The notes under the pieces were generated by a model. The model saw nothing but the letters and a program-made list of their open reading frames with translations, was not told where the DNA came from and did no database searches. From NCBI RefSeq assembly GCF_017897595.1, contig NZ_JAGKIK010000008.1, positions 1 to 64,000 of the forward strand: a stretch of 64,000 nucleotides of DNA. The letters run 5' to 3'. Origin of the DNA: Aquimarina sp. U1-2 (GTDB lineage Bacteria; Bacteroidota; Bacteroidia; Flavobacteriales; Flavobacteriaceae). Positions 9,857 through 17,413 of this stretch are shown one piece after another; positions within the stretch are counted from its first letter, which is position 1, and every line of letters starts with the position of its first letter. Position numbers and translations under genes: made by a program.

Positions 9857-10300
9857 TTGTTGTAATACAGAGTATTGAGTACTGAGTATTTTTTACTTTA
9901 AACTTTTACATTTTTCATTTCAAATTTTAGATTCCATAATTCTGAATTCTACATTCTGAATTCAAAAACACTTCCTCAAGGAGGGAATACCCTTGTGATT
10001 TTATATAGTATTAAGTACGGAGTACTAAGTACTCAGTATTGAGTATTTTTTACTTTAAACTTTTACATTTTAAATTTTACATTTCATAATTCTGAATTCT
10101 GAATTCTGAATTAAAAAACACCTCCCTTGCCCTCCTCAAGGAGGGAATACCCTTGTGATTTTATATAGTATTAAGTAATGAGTATTAAGTAATCAGTGTT
10201 TTTTACTTTAAAATTTTACATTTTTCCTTTTAAATTTTACATTTCGTAATTCTGAATTCTACATTCTGAATTAAGAAACACTTCCTAACGGAGAGAATCC
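9857..10300. repeat. Three further tandem copies of the ~155-bp intergenic repeat
   Basis: This block fills the 9827-10355 gap. The gaatac landmarks after the cctcaaggagg palindrome fall at 9985, 10145 and 10295 (the last is degenerate, gaatcc), giving spacings of 160 and 150 bp. The units share 'tactttaaacttttacattt', 'ataattctgaattc' and 'gtgattttatatagtattaagta' with the 8.3-8.7 kb copies in the same orientation. No gene was seen in the gap. Confidence 0.8.
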
Positions 10301-10355
10301 AATACTACAAACTCGCCACTCGACCACTCAACTACTCAATTACTCAACTCCTCAA

Positions 10356-10595
10356 CTACTCCGCTCCAGCCCCACACTTACCCAATAAAAACAAGTTCCT
10401 CGCTTTATAGATAAGCTGCACTGCTTCTTCACTTGTTTTCTGCTTATCATACAGTTTATGAATCCAGATATAAATAATAACTTCATAATGACTGCAATGC
10501 ACCAGATTGTACATAAATTGATCAAGAGGTATATGCAGGTCTTGTATGGTTTTTACTAGAAACTGATTTTTGGTAGTATATCCGTGGCTGGTCAT
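10356..10595 (-). CDS. Small hypothetical protein
   Basis: A 79-aa frame opening with ATG and reading MTSHGYTTKNQFLVKTIQDL. The rest is largely helical (HSYEVIIYIWIH-like, then KTSEEAVQLIYKARNLFLLG) and ends GKCGAGAE. It has no signal peptide. It is not recognised as a family. It looks coding by composition and by its position in a run of minus-strand small genes between repeat blocks. Confidence 0.45.
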   Translation of the reverse strand: MTSHGYTTKNQFLVKTIQDLHIPLDQFMYNLVHCSHYEVIIYIWIHKLYDKQKTSEEAVQLIYKARNLFLLGKCGAGAE

Positions 10596-11113
10596 TTATA
10601 TTCTGTTTTAAATAAAGTTCACTTAGTAGTTGTACATCAGGAAGGTAATTGTAAAGAAAAATATCAATTCGGGTACTATTTCGTACTGACCTCTCGACCG
10701 CGAGCTAGGACCAACGAAAATATGATTTGGTAGTTGTTTCATGATCACAAAACTAGCCGATAATAGTTGAGAGAAACAAGGTAAGTACGTCTTGTTTTAT
10801 AAAATGAGGGGTGCCGATTTGTATAATCGGGAGCACGATAACTTTCCCTTAACCGGCTTGTATAGCATACTTAGTATTAGATTTATGCCAAACGTAGGCA
10901 AATTTTATAGTTGTCTATAAAATAATCCAAATACTCATTAAAACTGGTAATTTACACCTTACTTGGAATGCTGAAACGAGCCTGTGCTGAACTTGTTTCA
11001 GTATTCAGCACGGGCTTGTTTTTATTTCTTAGTTTACGTTCTAATCACAAAATTGATGTGATCCTGAATCAGGTTCAGGATGACGGTTACATGATGCTCC
11101 TCTTCATGGTGTA
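10596..11113. other. Intergenic gap with a dispersed hairpin element
   Basis: No convincing gene lies in this 518-bp stretch. It contains a strong stem-loop at 10974-11021, with arms aaacgagcctgtgctgaa and ttcagcacgggcttgttt, followed by a T-rich run on the plus strand. A second motif at about 11058-11083 (gatcctgaatcaggttcaggatgac) is also palindromic. Both belong to the 'catcctga / tgctgaa' dispersed repeat family that recurs at 55.8 kb and 60.9 kb. The hairpin follows the stop of the AraC-type regulator and may help end its transcript. Confidence 0.6.
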
Positions 11114-12943
11114 TTATACGTCCTCATTCAGTTTTTTGATGTAGTAGGATGGGTAAATACCGGTCTTTTTGTAGAATTTTTTAGCAAAATTTTCAGCAGA
11201 ATTGAATCCGATGTCCTGGGCAATGGCTTTAACGGTGTATTTTCTAAACACCTTATCTTGTTGTAAGCGGGTAATGGCATAATCAATTCGTAAATCATTG
11301 ATATATTGATTCATCGTTTTTTGCTTATCGGCATTGATCACCATAGAGACATAGCTTGTGTTAGAGTTAAACTTTTGAGCCAGGGTATGTACATTAATAT
11401 CTGGAGCCAGATAGTGTTCCTGCGCTTCAAACTGTTCTAGTGCGTTACGTAAATGATCCAAAGTTTCCTGGCTCATCGATGCAGGGAGTTCTTTAATACC
11501 AGGGTTAGGGTTGGGTTTTGTAGCTATAGTGTTGGTAGTATGGTTCTGCTGCCTCGCCAATACTGCGTTAAACCGTTTTTTATATTGGTGTCGCTGGTAA
11601 GCATAATAGCCTATACCTATCATGCTAAGTACCAATAGTACTGCTGCTACATTCATATAGCCGGTCATCGTATTATTTTTTTTGGCTAATTGTATATTTT
11701 GCTGTTCTAGTTGTTCATTTTCATACTTGGTAACTGCATAGATCTCACGATTGCTTTGGTTAATCTCATTAAGCTTTTGATAGGTTTCATGGTATACTTT
11801 GGCCTCTTCGGTTACGTTGTCTTTTAGTTGGAAGATATAGCCAAGAGACTCTATGATAGAAGTAAGACTCCCTAATTGTAAAGCATTTTGATAAGCGGAT
11901 TCTGCATATTTTAGTGCTTTTGAATTATTATTGTTTAGGTAGTATTTAGTTAAATAGATATTCACAGTATTTAATCCTTCGGCATCACTTATCTTCTCTC
12001 TAATTTCTAAAGATGTAAGAAGTATGTTCTTACTTTCGACATTTTCATTATTTTGTAACCATTTGACATATCCCAAATTTCCTAGAATTCTGGAATATTC
12101 TCTAAGATCATTTTTAATTACTGGGTTAGAGATCATTTTTTTTAAATTTACAATTGCATCATCGTAATTGCCTTCATTAGCATGTATAAGTGCTTTTGTA
12201 TTTTTGAATATCAAAATATTCTTTAAGCCTATTTTATCAATAGTCGCACTATCTCTAGCAAGATCAATAGCTTTACTATTGTATTTTTTTGCTTCCTCAT
12301 ATCTTTTTTGATGTCTATTAGAAACTGAAATTATATGATATAAACCGGAAAGACTTCTAATATCATTTGATTCCTTTATATATTTAACACCTTCTAAAGC
12401 AGAAGTTCTACTACCAAGATAATCTCCTAAAAATGTTTGAATATTCGCCATTTGTAGCAGATTTTTACCCATAGTTAAACTATCACCAATAATTCTCGAT
12501 ATCCTATATGAATTATTTAAGTATCGAAAAGCTTCATGAAACTTTCTATCTCTTTTATGATAGATTCCTAATTTTGTGAGGGCTTTACTTATATATAAAG
12601 TGTCTTTGTTATTTACTGCTACTCTTAAAAGTTGTTTAGAATAGAGAACGGCTTCATCATATTTCCTAATTTCCCCAAGTAACTTCGTTTTTCTCATTAA
12701 ACCTAAGTATACTAACGAATCACTTTTATACAATTCCGCTTTTTCTAAAAAGGAGTCGATGTAGCTCAATCGCCGTTCATAGGTAAGCTCATCAGATTTA
12801 CTTAATTTATAATACCTAGAGATGCTATCAAGTTCCCGGGAAGCAATGACTGGTGTATTGATCTGACTAAATACCTGGTAAGTACAACCAAAGCTACTAA
12901 TACATACATACAAAAAAAGAGAAATGATCTGCCGAGATTTCAT
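11114..12943 (-). CDS. TPR-transmembrane-AraC-type transcription regulator
   Basis: A 609-aa protein. An N-terminal signal or anchor (~1-27) is followed by a helical TPR-like region to about residue 400, with repeated FLGDYLGSRTSALEG- and NEGNYDDAIVNLKK-type units. A transmembrane helix lies around residues 430-450 (MNVAAVLLVLSMIGIGYYAY), and a C-terminal AraC/XylS DNA-binding domain covers ~490-609. The two HTH elements are visible as VHTLAQKFNSNTSYVSMVIN and VKAIAQDIGFNSAENFAKKF. This is a common Bacteroidota one-component architecture in which periplasmic TPRs are linked through the membrane to a cytoplasmic AraC domain. The ligand is unknown. It is the only sizeable regulator in the window and sits between the RHS locus and the T2SS-like operon, so it could control either. 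Nothing in the sequence proves that. Confidence 0.85.
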   Translation of the reverse strand: MKSRQIISLFLYVCISSFGCTYQVFSQINTPVIASRELDSISRYYKLSKSDELTYERRLSYIDSFLEKAELYKSDSLVYLGLMRKTKLLGEIRKYDEAVLYSKQLLRVAVNNKDTLYISKALTKLGIYHKRDRKFHEAFRYLNNSYRISRIIGDSLTMGKNLLQMANIQTFLGDYLGSRTSALEGVKYIKESNDIRSLSGLYHIISVSNRHQKRYEEAKKYNSKAIDLARDSATIDKIGLKNILIFKNTKALIHANEGNYDDAIVNLKKMISNPVIKNDLREYSRILGNLGYVKWLQNNENVESKNILLTSLEIREKISDAEGLNTVNIYLTKYYLNNNNSKALKYAESAYQNALQLGSLTSIIESLGYIFQLKDNVTEEAKVYHETYQKLNEINQSNREIYAVTKYENEQLEQQNIQLAKKNNTMTGYMNVAAVLLVLSMIGIGYYAYQRHQYKKRFNAVLARQQNHTTNTIATKPNPNPGIKELPASMSQETLDHLRNALEQFEAQEHYLAPDINVHTLAQKFNSNTSYVSMVINADKQKTMNQYINDLRIDYAITRLQQDKVFRKYTVKAIAQDIGFNSAENFAKKFYKKTGIYPSYYIKKLNEDV

Positions 12944-13417
12944 TTCCCAAAAATATAAATTAAATCTCGCCTGTAAGTAGTTAAATTATTAAACATAACA
13001 GATTTGCTTACTTCGCATTCTTAATTATAGTTTCTCAGAAAATACTATTACCAGGTAACATAGAGTTTTCATCATCTTTACTTTTTTTGAATTTGACATA
13101 CCAAATACTTTCCCGAATTTTCTTAGAAAATCCTGCAAGCCATAGCTGTAACTTACAATTAAGAACACTCATTGTTTTATATATGTACAGCGGGACCCAG
13201 AAAGAGGATGTAAGACTACTTTCCAATTGGTCTGTAACCCTCCTATTACGGATTTCCGTAAAAACTTCGCTAATACATTTATTATGTTAGCATTGTTTAA
13301 CCGGAACTAGTTATACTGTGAATATAAGGAGGCTTTAGGAGTTGCCTGATCATCAACTTAAAAGATTCCTGAGGTTCCAGAAAAAGCTGTAAGATTCCAA
13401 ATAATTCAAAAAAATCT
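12944..13417. other. Divergent intergenic region
   Basis: This is the divergent gap between the AraC-type regulator (minus) and the 181-aa gene (plus). Short overlapping frames on both strands around 13.03-13.29 kb have no recognisable features, and I do not call them. A CAAAnnTA match (a reverse TAnnTTTG) at 12948-12955 is only 5 bp from the regulator start and too close for a normal leader. Nothing else was recognised. Confidence 0.4.
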
Positions 13418-13963
13418 ATGGGACTTAAAACAAGTAGTACGTATCAGAATGAAATTCTTGAGAAGTATAAAAAAGAAAAGGGAGGAGCAATGAGTAGTTA
13501 CTTAACCGCGCCTACTCGAAAACAAATTAAAGAAGCCTGTCTATGGCTGATAGATAAGCGAAACGAAAAGTATGACGATCGCATTCTTGATCGGTTTTTT
13601 AAATTTAAAGAAGGCGAAAATAAAATACGGGCTATAGAACGTACTCCTGGAGATAAGTTTAAACCCATCGTTAATTTTTTAACGGGAGAAACAAAATCGA
13701 CTACACACGCTAATCTTGAACTGATAAGCTGGCTTATTGATTTTAAACCCAGACCACTATCTGTATATCTTGGGTCTATAACCCCACAGGAAGAAATTGC
13801 ACAAAAATACTCGAATCAAAGACAGCAGTTGTTACATGTAAATGAAGGTGGCACACTACATAATGTACCTGAAACACAAGTGATACAAGAGAATAATAAA
13901 AGTATTACTATTATATCACAAATTAATCCTACATTAAAAATTACAACTATAGTATCGCTATAG
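13418..13963 (+). CDS. Hypothetical protein
   Basis: A 181-aa cytoplasmic-looking protein and the only plus-strand gene in the first 59 kb. The N-terminal two thirds are basic and helical (SSYLTAPTRKQIKEACLWLI, then DDRILDRFFKFKEGE), followed by KFKPIVNFLTGE and ELISWLIDFKPRPLSVY. The last ~50 residues are more variable and rich in Asn and Ile. It has no signal peptide. I do not recognise the family. The alternation of basic helices with conserved-looking aromatic positions suggests a structured domain rather than a spurious frame. An internal ATG at codon 25 (MSSYLTAP) is a possible alternative start. Confidence 0.6.
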   Translation: MGLKTSSTYQNEILEKYKKEKGGAMSSYLTAPTRKQIKEACLWLIDKRNEKYDDRILDRFFKFKEGENKIRAIERTPGDKFKPIVNFLTGETKSTTHANLELISWLIDFKPRPLSVYLGSITPQEEIAQKYSNQRQQLLHVNEGGTLHNVPETQVIQENNKSITIISQINPTLKITTIVSL

Positions 13964-14226
13964 CACTATTTTTTACAGTAGGTATTTTAAAAATATACAT
14001 AATCAACAAAATTAATTTAGGGGCTCACTACTATTATTCTTTATTTCATCTGTTTATTTTTATTGTTTTCAATGGTCAGATGGAATCGCCATATAATCAT
14101 ATCGGTAGGTATCATCATTATTGTTATGGCTTATTTCGTACACTTAAAAAACTTTTATAATTATTTGATAGTAAAAAAACAATTGTGCAACCATTATATT
14201 CTCACATGAGTAGGGATGTATAAAAG
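13964..14226. other. Convergent intergenic region
   Basis: This gap lies between the 181-aa gene and the end of the T2SS-like operon. One plus-strand frame, 14072-14209 (45 codons), would encode a short protein with one hydrophobic helix (HIIISVGIIIIVMAYFV). It has no visible ribosome binding site or homologue, so it is recorded but not called. Confidence 0.3.
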
Positions 14227-14240
14227 CTATCGGCTTTTAT
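14220..14240 (-). terminator. Hairpin at the end of the T2SS-like operon
   Basis: The inverted repeat ataaaagc / gcttttat (14220-14227 and 14233-14240) has a 5-nt loop and overlaps the stop codon of the last gene. On the minus strand the stem ends in TTTTATA. It is a plausible but weak intrinsic terminator. Confidence 0.4.
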
Positions 14241-14739
14241 AGATGGTTTTATATACTTTATTTCTTTTTACAATAATAGAATCTCTATACACCTTTTGTA
14301 TTTTTAAGTCTTCCCAATACTCTCCTTCATGTAATTTTTTAAATGTATTATTGACTCTAACTAGGATGAGTTCAGACGTACTCTTTACTCCTTTTACATA
14401 TCCATGATAACTAATCTTTGGCCAGGATGCTACACTTGCAATTTTACTTTTCGACCGGTTAGTGCGTTGATGAGTAGGTGGAACCTTCACTTTTGTTGAT
14501 GCTACTTGCTTCCTTTTAGAAAAAGAAACTTTTCCCAGAAAAGGATCTCTGGAAATCCTGCTCATATTAAAGGTATCTTTTGAGAAATTATTTTTAGGAG
14601 GTACGATTGGCTGAATTTTAAATGCCAGGTCTTCTTGATCTGAAGAATTACCAAAAAATTTAAAGATTTTTTGAAATACAATTCCCCAAATCACAACAAG
14701 AAAAACCAGCAATACTCGATTTAAGATCTTTTTGTTCAC
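14227..14739 (-). CDS. GspC/PilP-like inner-membrane T2SS component
   Basis: A 170-aa protein with one N-terminal membrane helix (residues ~7-27). A disordered linker follows, containing the SRISRDPFLGKV stretch; RDPF is a recurrent signature of PilP/GspC proteins. A small beta-rich domain then runs from ~105 to 170 (ISYHGYVKG, LVRVNNTFKKLHEGEYWEDL) and resembles the homology region that contacts the secretin. The start codon is GTG at 14739, 16 bp after the preceding stop. It is the last gene of the machine operon, ending at a hairpin. In known systems this protein links the inner-membrane platform to the secretin. Assignment rests on topology, the RDPF motif and operon position, not on strong sequence identity. 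Confidence 0.6.
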   Translation of the reverse strand: MNKKILNRVLLVFLVVIWGIVFQKIFKFFGNSSDQEDLAFKIQPIVPPKNNFSKDTFNMSRISRDPFLGKVSFSKRKQVASTKVKVPPTHQRTNRSKSKIASVASWPKISYHGYVKGVKSTSELILVRVNNTFKKLHEGEYWEDLKIQKVYRDSIIVKRNKVYKTIYKSR

Positions 14740-14755
14740 ATCGTAATGGTTAAAA

Positions 14756-15718
14756 TTACTCTACCGTAAATTTTCTAATCTCACTCACAGGACTTTCGTT
14801 ATTTGCCTGGTCACGAGCTCGTATTCTCCAAAAATAGTCTCCTGTATCGGTAAAATCTATCTCTAGAGATGCTTGATCTGTTTCGATGGTCTCGAGTATA
14901 GTCGAAAAGCCTTCATCTGATGCTATTTCTAAAATACTGGTAACCGGAGATTGTACCTCTCCCGTGTCACTGCCAAGGGTCCATGTAAAAGTAACTGTTG
15001 TAGTTACTCTTTCATCGTTGGTAGGAGCGGTTTGGGTAGGTTGATTAGGATCTTGGGTATCTAAACGTATGGTTCTTGTTGAAAACGCGGTTTCACTCGT
15101 ATCATTCGAAGCTTTTACTTTCCAGGTATATACGGCATCTTCACTCAAGGTTGTAGTAGTAAGGGTAAAACTAGTATCGGTAAGATCAGATGTTTGAATT
15201 TCTGTAGATGTATTTCCCTGGATTGTTTTTTCGACAACAACAGTATAAGATGTAGCGGCGAGCAATCGATCCCAGGTTAAAATAATCTGGCTATTCGTAT
15301 TCGTAAATAAATTATCTGAAGGCGATGTTTGAAACACTATTTGATTAGATAAATCATTCGATGAATTGAGCGTAAAAGATAACGGAAAACTAAATGCCGT
15401 AACATAGGCAAAATTTTCTCCTCGTACCCTCCAGTCATATGACCCTGGATTAAGTGCATACGTAAAGTTATCTCCAGAAACTAAAGAGTCGAGTACTCTT
15501 CTTTGGCTTTCGTTTTCTATGACCTGAATTCTATACTCCTCTGCACCTGCTATGGCGTCCCACACAAACTGAACTGCATTCCCTTCCAAATTGGCGTCAT
15601 CATTCGGTAATATAGGGTTAACCAAATCATCGGTAATGTCGTCTTCTAAAACATCGTCACATGCCACGTATAGCAGCAAACTTACTAATACGAATAGTAT
15701 GTTAATTACTCTTCTCAT
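14756..15718 (-). CDS. Fibronectin III-like lipoprotein in T2SS operon
   Basis: A 320-aa lipoprotein. The signal peptide ends at lipobox LYVAC, with Cys20 followed by an acidic stretch DDVLEDD. Acidic residues after the Cys recall the surface-export signal of Bacteroidota lipoproteins. Three ~95-residue fibronectin III-like beta domains follow: one with FVWDAIAGAEEYRIQVIE, a second with TWDRLLAATSYTVVVEK, and a third ending DYFWRIRARDQANNESPVSE. It lies inside the operon between the M-like and C-like genes and overlaps the M-like frame by 17 bp. A lipoprotein here could be a pilotin-like helper for the secretin or a surface substrate-binding factor. Its sequence is unlike known pilotins, so the role is open. 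Confidence 0.75.
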   Translation of the reverse strand: MRRVINILFVLVSLLLYVACDDVLEDDITDDLVNPILPNDDANLEGNAVQFVWDAIAGAEEYRIQVIENESQRRVLDSLVSGDNFTYALNPGSYDWRVRGENFAYVTAFSFPLSFTLNSSNDLSNQIVFQTSPSDNLFTNTNSQIILTWDRLLAATSYTVVVEKTIQGNTSTEIQTSDLTDTSFTLTTTTLSEDAVYTWKVKASNDTSETAFSTRTIRLDTQDPNQPTQTAPTNDERVTTTVTFTWTLGSDTGEVQSPVTSILEIASDEGFSTILETIETDQASLEIDFTDTGDYFWRIRARDQANNESPVSEIRKFTVE

Positions 15719-16226
15719 AATTCTGGAATATTATCTTTACTGTTAATTTATTTTTACGAGTTCTATATTCTTTCTCCTTTACAAACGAAATACTAACTAT
15801 GTTTGAAAATTTAAACTTCTTTTCAAACTCATATACTACTTCTAGCAACGAATAAAAATCACCTTCTAGAATAAGTTGATTACTTATGATGCTAAAACCA
15901 TTACTTTCGGCCAAATGAATTTCGTCTAGATTCGAAACCGTTACCTGATCATAAATCGTTGCAAAATCGAGTATCTCTTGTTGTATTTCTTCAGGGGTTA
16001 CTCCTTGCTTACCAATAATTTTATCATAGAACTCAAGTTCTGCCTGGGTTCTACTTATATCGGTAGTAGTAGAGTTTACGTAACTAAGCTTATTTTCCAA
16101 CTCTTTAACCTGGTGGTAAGCTTGCCTGGTTACTTGGTAGGATCGTTTATTAGCCGCTAGAAATAATAAGACTCCTAGAACCAAAATACCCAATAGTTTC
16201 TGTTTATTTGTAAGATTTGCAAACAC
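15702..16226 (-). CDS. GspM/PilO-like T2SS platform protein
   Basis: A 174-aa protein with a short cytoplasmic N-terminus, one membrane helix (residues ~11-25, LLGILVLGVLLFLAA) and a coiled-coil (YHQVKELENKLSYVNS). A ferredoxin-like periplasmic domain follows, including LEGDFYSLLEVVYEFEKKFK. This is the layout of GspM/PilO. The start is GTG, sharing its first base with the TAG stop of the upstream L-like gene. In known systems it partners GspL in the inner-membrane platform and positions the ATPase and pseudopilus. Assignment is by topology and gene order. Confidence 0.72.
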   Translation of the reverse strand: MFANLTNKQKLLGILVLGVLLFLAANKRSYQVTRQAYHQVKELENKLSYVNSTTTDISRTQAELEFYDKIIGKQGVTPEEIQQEILDFATIYDQVTVSNLDEIHLAESNGFSIISNQLILEGDFYSLLEVVYEFEKKFKFSNIVSISFVKEKEYRTRKNKLTVKIIFQNYEKSN

Positions 16227-17413
16227 TACTTTACCATAATTTTTAATGTAAACTCATTCTTCCGCTCTCTACTGGTACTAAAATCTAAAATTTCTATTTT
16301 AGCGACCCAGTCTTCCTTTTTCAATTGTTTTACCCAATTATTTATTGATGTACTTGAATCTGCACTACCTAGAATGATAATTGCATTAGTTTCAAACTCT
16401 ATTTTTTCAAAATTCTTTACTTTTTTCAATGTTGGATTTACCCGTACTATATCCAAACTCACTTTATTGGGCACAGAACTTGCCATGCGATACATATAAA
16501 ATGATAGAAAGTTTTGATTAAGAATACCCGATTCGTTAATAATCTTGGTTTTATTCTGTTTTTCTTCTTCCAATTTTTTAACCTGAGAATAGGTATCATT
16601 AAGATTGTATAATTGCGATTCGTACGCTACATACTTATCGTTATAGTAAGTCAACAAAAAGTAACTAATCAATAAAGTAGAAAGAAAAAAGATGCCCAAA
16701 AATATCCCTACCGTATTCACTATTTTTTTTAAGGAATGTTCTTGTTTGCTATGCCCTAAAAAATCTTTGGTATATTCTAAGTTATCCGAGGGATACAGAT
16801 ACTGAATTAAGGTAGAAAACAAAGGAACCTGTATAGTATCGATCTGTTCCTCTCCCATAGTATACGTTACATTGTTCTTTTCGTCTTTAGTATAATCTAC
16901 TACAGACTCTTGCTCAAAAACAAGCTCATAGTCGTAAGAAGTAATCGTAGGTTCGCTTACCAGATTTTGAAGTATTGCGCCTACAAATGGCCCGATACTA
17001 TAATCTACAATTAAGTATCGATCTGCTTTAAAGTTGTCAAAATAAGGTTGGATTACTGCTTTTCTCGCAATAGAAATAAACTTTTGGTCAAGTTGTGTTA
17101 ATTCGTATATATAAAAGTCGTCTACAGATGCATTAAATAATACTTCCTTTAAATAATTTCCCTGCGATGATACTTTTTTATTGATAACTCCTTTACCAAA
17201 AAAATTAATGAGAACGGGTAATGACGTATTGACTTTAGCTTTGATTACTTCAAAATCCTGAGTAGAAAAAAAGGTATTGATCGCAATATCTTCTGACTTC
17301 TTATCAATGATAAGTACATTATACGTAGGAATATCCCCCAGAATGATGCCAATAACAGCATATTTTTTTTCCTGAAAGAAGGTACTACTTATATTTTTGA
17401 TAGTATCTAACAT
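16226..17413 (-). CDS. GspL-like (PilM-PilN type) T2SS platform protein
   Basis: A 395-aa protein. Residues ~1-225 form a cytoplasmic actin-like/PilM-like domain (AVIGIILGDIPTYNVLIID; DRYLIVDYSIGPFVGAIL). A membrane helix lies at ~237-258 (GIFLGIFFLSTLLISYFLL). A coiled-coil and a PilN-like periplasmic domain (PNKVSLDIVRVNP; INNWVKQLKKEDWVAKIEIL) reach the C-terminus. This fusion is the classic GspL layout, which recruits the GspE ATPase to the membrane. It overlaps its neighbours by 1 bp on each side and lies directly between the secretin gene and the M-like gene. Confidence 0.75.
   Translation of the reverse strand: MLDTIKNISSTFFQEKKYAVIGIILGDIPTYNVLIIDKKSEDIAINTFFSTQDFEVIKAKVNTSLPVLINFFGKGVINKKVSSQGNYLKEVLFNASVDDFYIYELTQLDQKFISIARKAVIQPYFDNFKADRYLIVDYSIGPFVGAILQNLVSEPTITSYDYELVFEQESVVDYTKDEKNNVTYTMGEEQIDTIQVPLFSTLIQYLYPSDNLEYTKDFLGHSKQEHSLKKIVNTVGIFLGIFFLSTLLISYFLLTYYNDKYVAYESQLYNLNDTYSQVKKLEEEKQNKTKIINESGILNQNFLSFYMYRMASSVPNKVSLDIVRVNPTLKKVKNFEKIEFETNAIIILGSADSSTSINNWVKQLKKEDWVAKIEILDFSTSRERKNEFTLKIMVK

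Noticed and set aside
8297..10300. Repeat blocks considered as a CRISPR array
   Set aside because: The units are ~155 bp and similar along their full length. There are no short identical repeats with unique spacers and no cas genes.
13035..13290. Overlapping short frames on both strands upstream of the 181-aa gene
   Set aside because: They overlap each other, have no features, and lie in a divergent regulatory gap.
14072..14209. 45-codon plus-strand frame with one hydrophobic helix
   Set aside because: It has no ribosome binding site, promoter or homologue that I can see, and AT-rich DNA often gives such frames by chance.
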